A DNA stretch of 13,019 nucleotides from an uncultured Brachyspira sp. (GCF_934747485.1 NZ_CAKVGN010000074.1:1-13019); one strand, 5' to 3'; numbered from the stretch's first letter, positions 1-6,944 are shown. Notes: generated by a model from the letters alone, not told the origin. A program made the numbers and translations.

Positions 1-1
1 T

Positions 2-74
2 AGTTAATTAAATTATAAGGAATACCTGCTTTTTTTAAACTAAAAAACGTGCAATATGTATGGCTCCTAAACAT
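2..74 (-). repeat. Left copy of 73-bp terminal inverted repeat, possible 5' end of a repeated gene
   Basis: These 73 bases are the exact reverse complement of 12947-13019. Identity stops abruptly at 74/75. Read outward on the minus strand, the repeat begins with ATG at 74-72 and stays open to the window edge (24 codons, starting MFRSHTYC and continuing LKKAGIPYNLIN). I do not recognise the peptide and see no strong ribosome binding site in front of it. The simplest reading is the edge of a dispersed mobile or duplicated element at which the available sequence ends. Confidence 0.85.
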
Positions 75-93
75 CTACTAAAATTTTTTTAGA

Positions 94-121
94 TTGAAAA
101 AAAGAATTTATATGTTATAAT
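94..121 (+). promoter_or_regulatory. Probable sigma-70 type promoter of scpB
   Basis: TTGAAA at 94-99 and TATAAT at 116-121 are separated by 16 bp. Transcription would start near 128, giving a leader of about 28 bases that contains the AAAGGA ribosome binding site of scpB. A promoter here means scpB does not need transcription from a gene to the left. Confidence 0.6.
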
Positions 122-155
122 AAAGAAAACTAAAAATGAAAAAGGATTTTCTTAA

Positions 156-791
156 ATGAGTTTAGAAGAATTATCTAATCAAGAGACTATTGAAGCTAAT
201 AATAATAGTGAAGTAAAGGCAGAGAGCAATTTTACAATAGATGAAAATGTATTAGAGAATCAGGAGGAGCTTGAGAGGGTATTAGAAGCTGTTATATATG
301 TAGAGGGTACAGTTGCTATATCTCGATTAAGAAATCTTTTTAAGTGTGAAAATAGTGATATAAGAAATTATATAGAAAATATTAATAATAGATATAGAAG
401 TGTAGGAAGTGCCATAGAGATATTAGAGATAGGTGATAGTGTGATGATGACTATAATACCTTCTACATTTGGTACTTTATCTGCAATATATGACAAGAAG
501 CGTAAGAAGAAAATATCAAAAGCTATGCTTCAAACACTTTCTATTATAGCTTATAAACAGCCTCTAACAAAAGCAGAGATTGATGATATAAGACAAAGCG
601 ATAGTTCTTATCATCTTAGAATGCTTATGGAAGATGGTTTTATAGCTTGGAAGGGCAGAAAAGATTATCTTGATAAAAGACAAACTTACGGAACAACAGA
701 TAAATTTTTAATGCATTTTGGTATAAATAGTTTAGATGATTTACCAAAATTAAGAGAATTAAAAGATTTAGAGTTCAACAGAAACGACTAA
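156..791 (+). CDS. scpB: Segregation and condensation protein B (ScpB)
   Basis: ScpB is the winged-helix kleisin partner of the SMC-ScpA-ScpB condensin, which compacts and helps segregate the chromosome in the cytoplasm. The 211-residue protein has an acidic, Asn/Glu-rich N-terminal tail (residues 1-35), a first winged helix (about 38-108) and a second (about 118-195). The second holds the family signatures LSIIAYKQPLTKAEIDDIR (128-146), GRKD (167-170), YGTT (178-181) and SLDDLP (192-197). Most relatives are somewhat shorter because they lack the acidic tail. The start is the ATG at 156, nine bases after AAAGGA (141-146), with a good promoter just upstream. No scpA is visible in the window, so the usual scpA-scpB pairing is either broken or lies elsewhere. 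A hairpin with a T-run follows the gene. Confidence 0.93.
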   Translation: MSLEELSNQETIEANNNSEVKAESNFTIDENVLENQEELERVLEAVIYVEGTVAISRLRNLFKCENSDIRNYIENINNRYRSVGSAIEILEIGDSVMMTIIPSTFGTLSAIYDKKRKKKISKAMLQTLSIIAYKQPLTKAEIDDIRQSDSSYHLRMLMEDGFIAWKGRKDYLDKRQTYGTTDKFLMHFGINSLDDLPKLRELKDLEFNRND

Positions 792-810
792 AAACAATCT
801 ATATTTTTGT

Positions 811-838
811 ATGCGTTTCGCGAAGAACTGCATTTTTT
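811..838 (+). terminator. Likely intrinsic terminator after scpB
   Basis: ATGCGTT (811-817) pairs with AAC and GCAT (826-828 and 830-833, with T829 bulged). The loop holds TCGCGA, and a run of six T follows (833-838). It begins about 20 bases after the scpB stop codon. The stem is short and imperfect. Confidence 0.45.
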
Positions 839-911
839 AGTATAAAATACAATATTATTCTATATTTAATATATATTCCTAAAATATTAGCTATAGTATG
901 TGAGTTTTTTG

Positions 912-956
912 CAACTTTTTGACGAAATCCGCACCGTGAGAGCGACAAAAAAGTTG
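912..956 (+). repeat. CAACTTTTT-type hairpin repeat, copy A
   Basis: CAACTTTTT (912-920) and AAAAAGTTG (948-956) form a perfect 9-bp stem around a 27-base loop richer in G+C. Related hairpins occur at 6720-6800, 8498-8537 and, in reduced form, 12802-12818. Confidence 0.6.
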
Positions 957-1029
957 ATAAAAAAATAATTATTTTAAATACACTAAAAATTTTAAGTCTG
1001 CAAAAATTCAGTTTTTATGTTTTTATTGC

Positions 1030-1110
1030 TTTTGGGGACTAGCCCACACACCCCCACTTCTTTTGCCGATAGGCACCTACTCGGTACGACAGAAGGAAGT
1101 GCCTGCGACT
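1030..1110 (-). repeat. G+C-rich module of the double-hairpin repeat family, minus orientation
   Basis: Read on the minus strand, 1056-1085 matches 3220-3250 over 30 bases with one base inserted in the latter copy; the shared core starts ACCGAGTAGGTGCC and ends GGCAAAAGAAGT. GAAGGAAGTGCC (1092-1103) is the reverse complement of GGCACTTCCTTC at 6747-6758. GGGGACTAGCCC (1034-1045) resembles the closing hairpin at 8653-8668. These matches tie the three intergenic regions to one family. Confidence 0.65.
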
Positions 1111-1291
1111 GAAAGAAGTACCTTTAGGTATGGTATTGATATAAAAGAAGTAAAAGAACAGCATATTCATATACTAAAATTACTGCTTATACAATATGTA
1201 AAATATTATTCTATACTAAAATTATATTGAGAAATGATACAGGTAATTTTATAAAGTAGTTTTGAAACAAGTATAAATTATTTTTTAGTTG

Positions 1292-1320
1292 TTGACAAAA
1301 TTCTATATTTATCTTACTTT
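1292..1320 (+). promoter_or_regulatory. Probable promoter of the padR operon
   Basis: A consensus TTGACA at 1292-1297 is followed after 17 bp by the weak -10 TACTTT (1315-1320). A better TATAAT lies at 1332-1337 but has only TTATCT at the matching -35 distance and would leave almost no leader. The promoter sits 19 bases beyond a repeat end (TTTTGAAACAAGT, 1260-1272). PadR operons are usually autoregulated, but I could not pick out a convincing operator. Confidence 0.4.
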
Positions 1321-1357
1321 AAAAAATAAATTATAATTAGTTTAGGAATAAAAATTA

Positions 1358-1687
1358 ATGTATATAGAAAGTGATATCATACGAGGTCATATAGATGCTG
1401 TTGTTTTGCATTTTTTGAAAGATAATGATTCATATGGTTATGAGCTTTCTAAATTAATTACTGATAAAACTAATGGAGAATATGAGATTAACGGTCAGAC
1501 TTTATACAGTGCTATAAGAAGACTTGAAGGCAAAAAGCTAATAGAAAGTTATTGGGGAGATGAAAGTCAGGGAGGAAGAAGAAAATATTATAAAATTACT
1601 GAAGAAGGCAGAAAGTTTTTAGAGGAAGAGAGAGAAATATGGCTGTTTACTAAAAAGATAATAGATGAACTTCTTGATATTGAATAG
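1358..1687 (+). CDS. PadR-family winged-helix transcriptional regulator
   Basis: The 109-residue protein is a short PadR-type repressor with a winged helix and a C-terminal dimerisation helix. Family landmarks are DSYGYELSKLI (24-34), the recognition region GQTLYSAIRRLEGKKLI (46-62), the wing GGRRKYYKIT (72-81) and the TEEGRKFL helix (81-88), followed by a single helix to the end. Its length fits the compact PadR-s2 type rather than the longer Vir-like type. The start at 1358 has AGGAA nine bases upstream (1344-1348). The next gene begins 26 bases after the stop and encodes a HAAS-type membrane protein, a classic partner of PadR regulators. The inferred role is repression of its own operon in response to an envelope or membrane signal; the ligand is unknown. 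Confidence 0.9.
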   Translation: MYIESDIIRGHIDAVVLHFLKDNDSYGYELSKLITDKTNGEYEINGQTLYSAIRRLEGKKLIESYWGDESQGGRRKYYKITEEGRKFLEEEREIWLFTKKIIDELLDIE

Positions 1688-1713
1688 ATGTTTTTATATA
1701 GGGATAAAATATT

Positions 1714-2364
1714 ATGATAGATGATTTTTGTAATGAATTGAAAAATAAATACCATAATACTCAAAAAATTAGAGAGCAGATTGAAGAGCTTAGAAATTAT
1801 TTATACATGAAAAGTGAAGAATATATAAATGAAAGCGAAGAGGAGGCTTTTAAAAAGGCACTTAAATCTTTCGGAGATGTGGATTCACTTCTTGAAGAAT
1901 TATCAAAGGATGCAAAAATTATTAATAAATCTAAATTATATTTATTTGCTGGAATTATTGATATTTTTATTGTGGCTTTTTTGAGTTTATTATTATGCCT
2001 TATATCTTTAAAAAACAATAATATATCATTTTTCTCTTATATAAATAATTCATTAATTCCAAGCATATTTTTTATTATTTCTGGAATAATTAGTATTTTT
2101 TTACTTATAGTGATACAGTTTATTAATATGCGTAATATATATGAAACAGTAGAATATACTTATAATGATTATAAAATAAATTTAAAATATTCTATAATAG
2201 GTTTTTTAATTATATCTATAGCGGTATTTATATTTAATATGTTTTTTACTCCGCATTATATTTGGTTTGTATTTGTTATTATATACTTTTTATCTTGGCC
2301 TTTGACTGTATTTTTCTTTTATAGATTTTTTAAAAATTCTGATAAAAATATTAATAGGAAATAA
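1714..2364 (+). CDS. HAAS-domain (DUF1700-like) membrane protein, first of two tandem paralogues
   Basis: The 216-residue protein has a charged cytoplasmic N-terminal region (1-73) with the helical pattern of HAAS signalling domains: an amphipathic helix with EQIEELRNYL (21-30), EEEAFKKALKSFGDVDSLLEEL (42-63) and then SKDAK (64-68). About four transmembrane segments follow (75-98, 113-137, 158-178 and 183-203). HAAS proteins are commonly encoded next to PadR regulators and are thought to couple membrane state to transcription. AGGGA (1700-1704) lies nine bases before the ATG. The next gene encodes a paralogue; both share SKDAK and a YKINLK motif before the third membrane segment (here 153-158). 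The domain call rests on pattern and context, since the family is poorly conserved. Confidence 0.7.
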   Translation: MIDDFCNELKNKYHNTQKIREQIEELRNYLYMKSEEYINESEEEAFKKALKSFGDVDSLLEELSKDAKIINKSKLYLFAGIIDIFIVAFLSLLLCLISLKNNNISFFSYINNSLIPSIFFIISGIISIFLLIVIQFINMRNIYETVEYTYNDYKINLKYSIIGFLIISIAVFIFNMFFTPHYIWFVFVIIYFLSWPLTVFFFYRFFKNSDKNINRK

Positions 2365-2368
2365 TATA

Positions 2369-3025
2369 ATGAATATTAATGACTTTTATAAAAATATTAA
2401 AAAGAAATATCCTAATACTAAAGAAGTCATTGAACAATTAGACGAAATAAAAGATATGCTTAATTCCAAAGTTCAGCATTATGTAAAAAATGGAATGAAA
2501 TATGAAGAGGCTTGCAGTAAATCTATAGATGAGCTTGGAAATATTGATGAAGTTTTTGAAGATATAAGCAAAGATGCAAAGGTTGTTCATAATTTATATA
2601 TAAAAATATTAACGGCTTTAATATCATCTTTTTCTACAGCTATTTTAGCTTTTATTTTTGGTTTGATTGTAGATAATTTAAATATTTTTAATGAAACTAC
2701 AAAGATTGGATATAAACTTACTATGCCTTATTTTTATTTGGTATTGTTTATTTATATAGTTATTTATTCTTTTTGGAATTTCTCTGATAATATAAAGCCC
2801 AAAATAAGAAAGTATAGTTATGATATATATAAAATTAATTTAAAAAACTCTATTATTGCTGTTGTAATTTATTCGTTAATTATGATTATAATAAATATCA
2901 TTACATATCAATATAATAATTATTTATGGTTTATGTGGCCTTTTGTTGGAATATTGAATTGGACTATTTCTATAATTGCCGATTATCATCTATTTAGAAG
3001 CAAAATATTTGAATATAAAAAATAG
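2369..3025 (+). CDS. HAAS-domain (DUF1700-like) membrane protein, second paralogue
   Basis: The 218-residue protein has the same plan as its upstream neighbour. The cytoplasmic helical region (1-75) carries VIEQLDEIKDML (20-31), YEEACSKSIDELGNIDEVF (45-63) and SKDAK (68-72). Predicted membrane segments lie at 77-102, 117-136, 160-180 and 184-206. YDIYKINLKNSII (151-163) matches the equivalent part of the first paralogue, so the pair arose by tandem duplication and then diverged strongly. The ATG lies four bases after the upstream stop codon, and its ribosome binding site AGGAA (2356-2360) overlaps the end of the upstream gene, so the two are probably translationally coupled. It probably completes a PadR-HAAS-HAAS operon. 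No clear terminator follows. Confidence 0.7.
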   Translation: MNINDFYKNIKKKYPNTKEVIEQLDEIKDMLNSKVQHYVKNGMKYEEACSKSIDELGNIDEVFEDISKDAKVVHNLYIKILTALISSFSTAILAFIFGLIVDNLNIFNETTKIGYKLTMPYFYLVLFIYIVIYSFWNFSDNIKPKIRKYSYDIYKINLKNSIIAVVIYSLIMIIINIITYQYNNYLWFMWPFVGILNWTISIIADYHLFRSKIFEYKK

Positions 3026-3065
3026 ATTTGTTTCAAAATTAATATTTTTATTTTGCATATACTAA

Positions 3066-3358
3066 ACTTGTTTCAAAAGTACTTGACAAAATTAGTTTAA
3101 AAATTTCAACATAATTTTAAGTATAGAAAATGTTTTACATGTTGTATAATTTGTAATTATAATGTATAAAATTGCAGTCCTTCGCCGCAGGCGGGCTGTA
3201 CCTGCTTCTTTGGGACACCACCGAGTAGGTGCCTATTCGGCAAAAGAAGTGTGGTTTTGCGAAGCACACAGCGTGGTGGGCAAAGCCCCAACTACAAAAA
3301 TAAAAACACTAAAAATTTAAATAGTGTAAATACTTATTAATTGAGTTTTGAAACAAGT
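3066..3358 (+). repeat. Dispersed repeat element R1 with 13-bp terminal inverted repeats
   Basis: The element is bounded by ACTTGTTTCAAAA (3066-3078) and its exact reverse complement TTTTGAAACAAGT (3346-3358). It shares blocks in the same orientation with R2 (4519-4786): ATGTTGTATAATTTGTAAT at 3139-3157 and a 25-base identical right end (3334-3358). Its middle is G+C-rich and includes a member of the double-hairpin family, with the arms CTTCTTT and AAAAGAAG around an inserted segment (3220-3240) and then GGGCAAAGCCCC. No ORF is apparent inside, so it resembles a non-autonomous MITE-like element. I could not identify a clear target-site duplication. Confidence 0.65.
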
Positions 3359-3378
3359 ATAATAAATAATCAGTAAAT

Positions 3379-4395
3379 TTATGCATCAAGCTTCATATCG
3401 CCTTTTTTAATAAATCCCTTTTTATACATAATCTCAGAAATGATCAAACTCAATACAGCAGGAAGTATAAAATGAAGAAGTGCTATTTTTATAAATACAT
3501 CGGAAGATACCCCCATAGCCTCTATAGTTCCAACCTGCCCTACTAAACCGCTTGTACCCATACCAGCACCGCTTGCAATATTTTCCATCTTTAACACAGT
3601 TGTGCCTATAGGCCCAAGTATTGCAGATGCTAATGTGGGCGGTATCCATATTTTAGGATTTTTTACTATATTAGGCATTTGCAGCATTGAAGTTCCAAGC
3701 CCCTGAGATACTAATCCCCCTATGCCATTTTCTTTTAAACTGCATACAGCAAATCCTATCATCTGACATGAACAGCCTATAGTAGCAGCACCTGCAGCAA
3801 GTCCAGATATATTAAGCATTATCGCCAAAGCAGCAGATGATATAGGCAAAGTTAACACCATACCCATAACTACAGAAACTATTATACCCATAGGAATAGG
3901 AAGCAAATCTGTAGCATACATTATTACATTGCCTATGAATATCATCAAATAATTAACATAAGGACCTATAAGTTTAGCAATGACTACTCCTATAACTATT
4001 GTAAATAAAGGCGTTACTATAATATCAACTTTAGTTTCTTTTGATATCATTTTTCCGAATTCTGCTCCTATTACAGATGAAACGAAAGCCCCTGCTATAG
4101 AACCGAATTCATTGCCTGCCATACCTACAGCAGCAGATGAAAATAATACTAAAGGCGGCGCCTGAAGTCCGTAAGCTACAGATATTCCTATTGCAGCTCC
4201 GACAACCGACATCGCTTTAAGTCCTACTTCTGTGATTATTGGAATATGAGAATAATCCCCTATTACTTTTATAATTAACCCTATTATCAAAGAAGAAAAA
4301 AGTCCAAGCGACATTGCTCCTAATGCTTCTATAGCATATCTCTTTACAGATATTTTTATGTTTTTTCTTATAAGAAAATTTTTTATTTTTATCAT
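3379..4395 (-). CDS. PfoR/PTS EIIC-like polytopic membrane protein
   Basis: The 338-residue, Gly/Ala/Ile-rich protein has about eight to ten hydrophobic segments between a basic N-terminus and a short Lys/Asp tail. It resembles the PTS_EIIC_2 / COG3641 (PfoR) family, whose namesake was described as a regulator of perfringolysin O in Clostridium and whose members are often annotated as PTS subunit IIC. Suggestive stretches are YGLQAPPLVLFSSAAVGMAG (75-94), LLPIPMGIIVS (164-174), LPISSAALAIML (183-194), ATIGCSCQMIGFAVCS (204-219) and GAGMGTSGLVGQVGT (276-290). No IIA or IIB domain, phosphorylatable His or Cys signature, or PTS partner gene is nearby, so sugar transport is unproven. The start has TAGGAT upstream (minus strand, 4403-4408). 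The gene is visibly richer in G+C than its neighbours, opposes them in direction, and lies between two direct repeat copies. Confidence 0.75.
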   Translation of the reverse strand: MIKIKNFLIRKNIKISVKRYAIEALGAMSLGLFSSLIIGLIIKVIGDYSHIPIITEVGLKAMSVVGAAIGISVAYGLQAPPLVLFSSAAVGMAGNEFGSIAGAFVSSVIGAEFGKMISKETKVDIIVTPLFTIVIGVVIAKLIGPYVNYLMIFIGNVIMYATDLLPIPMGIIVSVVMGMVLTLPISSAALAIMLNISGLAAGAATIGCSCQMIGFAVCSLKENGIGGLVSQGLGTSMLQMPNIVKNPKIWIPPTLASAILGPIGTTVLKMENIASGAGMGTSGLVGQVGTIEAMGVSSDVFIKIALLHFILPAVLSLIISEIMYKKGFIKKGDMKLDA

Positions 4396-4518
4396 AGTTA
4401 AAATCCTAATAATGTTTTCTTTATTGTTTATATGCAGTATAATTATTACTTAATATAATATAATATAATTTAATTATAATCAAATATAATATAATTATTA
4501 ATTATGATTTGATATTAT
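4396..4518 (-). promoter_or_regulatory. Very AT-rich leader of the PfoR-like gene, with an inverted repeat
   Basis: Nearly all A and T. TATAATCAAAT (4475-4485) and ATTTGATATTATA (4507-4519) form an imperfect inverted repeat with a two-base bulge, 80-125 bases upstream of the PfoR-like start. Several TATAAT-like hexamers occur on the minus strand, but none has a convincing -35. It could hold the promoter and an operator; in such A/T-biased sequence chance symmetry is also likely. Confidence 0.3.
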
Positions 4519-4786
4519 ACTTACTTCAAAATTTGTTATATAATTTTCAACACAATTTCAGTTGTAAAATAATGCTTTATATGTTGTATAATTTGTAATA
4601 TTAATATATAAAATTACAGTTATTTGTATGTGTACAGTTGCCCAATGAGTATGTGTCTTAATTATAGTACGTAAAGCGTTATCAAAAGAAATGATATAGA
4701 GCGGCGGGCAAAACCCCAGTTATAAAACAAAAATACTAAAAATTAAAATAGTGTAAATAATTTATTAATTGAGTTTTGAAACAAGT
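4519..4786 (+). repeat. Dispersed repeat element R2, direct copy of R1
   Basis: The left end ACTTACTTCAAAA differs from R1 at two bases, and the right end TTTTGAAACAAGT (4774-4786) is identical. ATGTTGTATAATTTGTAAT (4581-4599) and the last 25 bases (4762-4786) are exact matches to R1. The middle is worn: the hairpin arms and the GGGCAAAACCCC closing stem remain recognisable, but the G+C-rich insert is absent or eroded. Same orientation as R1, with the PfoR-like gene between them. Confidence 0.65.
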
Positions 4787-4846
4787 CTATTGTTTAGGTA
4801 TATAGTAAAAATTTTCAAATTCGTTAATATTTTACACAAAGTATAT

Positions 4847-4875
4847 TTGCAGACATAATACTTTTGTTGTAATAT
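4847..4875 (+). promoter_or_regulatory. Possible promoter of the first barrel gene
   Basis: TTGCAG (4847-4852) and TAATAT (4870-4875) with a 17-bp spacer predict transcription starting near 4882, about 26 bases before the ATG at 4908. It also places transcription initiation inside any coding sequence that began at the TTG at 4884, which favours the later start. Confidence 0.4.
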
Positions 4876-4907
4876 TAATATAGTTGAATATATGTGAGTT
4901 GCGTTTT

Positions 4908-5912
4908 ATGAAAAAATTGCTATTAATATTTTTTATATTGTCAAGTTTCCTTTTTGCTCAGAATGATTTTGTAAACTCAGGTTTTCATTACAGTTATAAT
5001 TATTTTGGATTTCCATTTTCTGTTGATTTAGGATATGCGTATAAAAAGAATTCACATTTTGTATATGTTCCGCGTGTGGGAATAAGTTTTGACTATGGGG
5101 CAGAATCATCATTTGGAATATTCGTCAATGCTGGAATGGAATATAGATATAGAAGATTTTTTATAGATTTAAATTACAAACAAGGAATAACTCCTCCATT
5201 TAGTACATTTAATTATAAAGATTTAGAATATTACGGACAATTAAAATTAGGATATTCTTTTGATAATGTAATGATTTATTATGGAATGAATATAGGCAAA
5301 ATATTAACTTCTGAAAGAGAGGTTTATAGATTAAGTTCTATATTTAAGATTAATCAGAATATTGGTTTAAGTTCTACATTTGTTGATGACGGAGTTAATA
5401 AATTAAAGTTTAATGCTGGAGTGGGTGCGAGCATTATACCTAATGAAAAGCAGTATTCTTATAATGTTTCAGCTAGTATGCCTTATTCGTTTTTTCATTA
5501 TTGGGGCGAGCTTGGAATTATGCCTTATATAGGGTATAGTGCTTATTTTGATAAAAGCGAAAAAAAATATTCTATAGGGTTTAAGTATTTATATTCTCTT
5601 ATGATGATGCCTTTGAGTAATTTGGAAGCACATATAAAAAATATGGACTTTCTTACATTTGTTCATCTTGAATATAAGTTTTTTATGAGATTTCTTCCTT
5701 CTGGTTTTAATGATATATATTTGGTTGCTTTTGGAAATGTAGGGTATGGAAAATATTTTGAAAGTAGCATTGATAAAGGCAATTTATTATATGTAGTAGG
5801 AGGCGGAATAGGATATAATCTATACGGCTCAACACCTTTACAATTAACTTTCGGTGTTGATAACAATAATAGTTTGGTTATGAATTTGATAATCAGCACT
5901 ATAGTATTTTAA
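4908..5912 (+). CDS. Putative outer-membrane beta-barrel protein
   Basis: The 334-residue product has a Sec signal peptide, MKKLLLIFFILSSFLFA, with likely cleavage before QND (residue 18). The mature part alternates short Tyr/Phe/Gly-rich strands with turns (for example GMEYRYRRFFIDLNY and QLKLGYSF), and the chain ends in LIISTIVF. A terminal Phe is typical of barrels recognised by the Bam machinery. I do not recognise the family and cannot assign a substrate. ATG 4908 is preferred over the TTG at 4884, because the eight extra residues would spoil the signal peptide. The ribosome binding site is weak (GTGAG). The stop codon overlaps the strong ribosome binding site of the next gene, so the two are probably co-expressed. 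Confidence 0.6.
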   Translation: MKKLLLIFFILSSFLFAQNDFVNSGFHYSYNYFGFPFSVDLGYAYKKNSHFVYVPRVGISFDYGAESSFGIFVNAGMEYRYRRFFIDLNYKQGITPPFSTFNYKDLEYYGQLKLGYSFDNVMIYYGMNIGKILTSEREVYRLSSIFKINQNIGLSSTFVDDGVNKLKFNAGVGASIIPNEKQYSYNVSASMPYSFFHYWGELGIMPYIGYSAYFDKSEKKYSIGFKYLYSLMMMPLSNLEAHIKNMDFLTFVHLEYKFFMRFLPSGFNDIYLVAFGNVGYGKYFESSIDKGNLLYVVGGGIGYNLYGSTPLQLTFGVDNNNSLVMNLIISTIVF

Positions 5913-5917
5913 GGAGG
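5911..5917 (+). promoter_or_regulatory. Perfect Shine-Dalgarno site overlapping the upstream stop codon
   Basis: AAGGAGG lies seven bases before the ATG at 5925 and shares bases with the TAA (5910-5912) of the preceding barrel gene. This is one of the two strongest ribosome binding sites in the window and suggests the periplasmic protein is made in larger amounts than the barrel while remaining coupled to it. Confidence 0.75.
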
Positions 5918-5924
5918 GTTTATA

Positions 5925-6644
5925 ATGAGAAAGATTTTTACAGTTTTATTTTTATCTTTAGTTTTTACTATTTCATCTTTTTCGTATAACAGAGATTTTA
6001 ATGAGCTTTATAACCTTTATTATATGGCTAACAGCAATAAAGCTGGTGATTTATATAAGGCTATAGAAAAAATAAAAAACGGAAATTATGGAAAAACAGA
6101 AAAGCAAACTTATGAGAATCTTATTTTACTTATGGAAATATATATGAACCCAAAAAGTAAAAGGGAATCTTATAAATTATTGAATGATAATATAAAAAAG
6201 AATACTCCGTTATTAACAGAAAAAGATGCTGATTATATGGCTTCTGTTGCTGATGTGATGAGCAGTGCTATTAATTATTCTTCATTTAATGAGGTTGTAA
6301 AACTTTCAGGTAAGGCTGGGGAGATATATGATAATGCTTTAAAAATTAATGCTAATCATTTTCCTTCGCTATTAGGTAAAGCAATACTTACAGCATACAG
6401 TCCTGAGTTTGTAGGCGGCGGAATAGATAAATCGCTTCCGATATTTAAAAAAGCAGAAAGCAATGCTAAAGAGAAGTGGGAAAAACATATAGTTTATTTA
6501 TGGACTTCACAGGCTTATTTTAAGAATAATGATAAAGCCAATTATGATAAGTACATAAAAATGGCAAAAGATATATTTCCAGAAGGAGCTTTTATAAAGA
6601 ATGTTATTGATATGAATGCTAAAGGAAAGGGAATGTTTAATTAA
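5925..6644 (+). CDS. Exported TPR-like periplasmic protein
   Basis: The 239-residue product starts with a signal peptide (MRKIFTVLFLSLVFTISSFS, cleavage near residue 20); there is no Cys for lipidation. The remainder is helical with TPR-like units: one around 129-152 (AGEIYDNALKINANHFPSLL), a Gly-rich PEFVGGGIDKSLPIFKKA unit (160-177), and a last pair near 187-220 ending in AKDIFPEGAF. The VGGG-KSLPIFKKA pattern recalls TPR proteins in which a glycine loop precedes the last repeat, such as TatT-like TRAP-associated proteins, but I do not assign that function. It follows the barrel gene by 12 bases with an excellent ribosome binding site, so the pair may work together at the outer membrane. 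The C-terminus resembles that of the exported protein at 6990. Confidence 0.55.
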   Translation: MRKIFTVLFLSLVFTISSFSYNRDFNELYNLYYMANSNKAGDLYKAIEKIKNGNYGKTEKQTYENLILLMEIYMNPKSKRESYKLLNDNIKKNTPLLTEKDADYMASVADVMSSAINYSSFNEVVKLSGKAGEIYDNALKINANHFPSLLGKAILTAYSPEFVGGGIDKSLPIFKKAESNAKEKWEKHIVYLWTSQAYFKNNDKANYDKYIKMAKDIFPEGAFIKNVIDMNAKGKGMFN

Positions 6645-6651
6645 TATATTT

Positions 6652-6674
6652 AAAAATTATTAAATATAATTTTT
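6652..6674 (+). terminator. Possible weak AT-only terminator hairpin
   Basis: AAAAATTAT (6652-6660) and ATAATTTTT (6666-6674) form a perfect 9-bp stem with a 5-base loop, eight bases after the stop of the TPR-like gene. It contains no G:C pair, so termination would be inefficient if it occurs. Confidence 0.3.
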
Positions 6675-6719
6675 AGTATATGCCTAAACAATTATATTTT
6701 GTCATATAAGTTTTTTATT

Positions 6720-6800
6720 CAACTTTTTCCCGCCTTCGCACCCACAGGCACTTCCTTCGGTCGCTGTGCGGACTTCGTCAAAGTTGCAAAAAGTGCAAGT
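6720..6800 (+). repeat. CAACTTTTT-type hairpin repeat, copy B with long loop insert
   Basis: It begins CAACTTTTTCC (6720-6730) and ends AAAGTTGCAAAAAGTGCAAG (6780-6799). Both ends are identical to copy C at 8498-8537, but the segment between them is 49 bases here and 8 there. The extra segment is G+C-rich and includes GGCACTTCCTTC (6747-6758), also found inverted at 1092-1103. Confidence 0.7.
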
Positions 6801-6885
6801 TTTTGAGCTTTATATGTTTTGAATATGCATGAAATATAAGATAACATCTATATTTTGGCTATACCTAAAGGTGAGTTTATAAAAT

Positions 6886-6944
6886 GCAGTCTTTTTGGTT
6901 CTTTTGGCCACAAAAAGAACTGGGGTGCGGGGCAAAGCCCTGCA
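6886..6944 (+). repeat. Double-hairpin intergenic repeat upstream of the second TPR-like gene
   Basis: Hairpin 1 has arms GTTCTTTT (6898-6905) and AAAAGAAC (6913-6920). Hairpin 2 has TGCGGGGC (6926-6933) and GCCCTGCA (6937-6944) around AAA, with one G-U pair. The layout, including the leading TGCAGTCTTTTTGG, matches 8609-8668, and both copies end shortly before a gene start. In the frame of the downstream gene the repeat is open, which falsely extends that ORF to a TTG at 6855. Confidence 0.7.

Larger units (their letters stand above)
792..1291. other. Gene-free stretch made of dispersed intergenic repeats
   Basis: No credible gene is visible. After the scpB terminator there is a 20-base block (881-900) that recurs at 12754-12773, then a CAACTTTTT/AAAAAGTTG hairpin (912-956), a TAAAAATTTTAAGTCTG-type AT segment (about 983-1010), and a G+C-rich module (1030-1110) that is a minus-strand copy of the double-hairpin family. 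The stretch ends with TTTTGAAACAAGT at 1260-1272, the terminal motif of the longer elements at 3066-3358 and 4519-4786. It appears to be layered repeat insertions. Confidence 0.6.

Noticed and set aside
1797..2018. Minus-strand ORF of 73 residues
   Set aside because: Lies entirely antisense to the first HAAS protein, whose frame has domain pattern, membrane segments and a ribosome binding site; the antisense product has none.
3434..3649. Second minus-strand ORF inside the PfoR-like gene
   Set aside because: Alternative frame of a clearly coding membrane protein; its Cys/Tyr/Arg-rich product looks like a frame-shifted reading of Gly/Ala codons.
3980..4165. Plus-strand ORF of 61 residues
   Set aside because: Antisense to the PfoR-like gene; no ribosome binding site or recognisable domain.
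4620..4720. Possible tRNA in the G+C-containing part of R2
   Set aside because: No cloverleaf, no T-loop GTTCRA motif and no acceptor stem could be found.
4884..4907. TTG start eight codons upstream of the first barrel gene
   Set aside because: It would put a charged stretch before an otherwise ideal signal peptide, and the likely transcription start is at about the same position.
5663..5899. Minus-strand ORF of 78 residues
   Set aside because: Antisense to the C-terminal part of the first barrel protein; no supporting signals.
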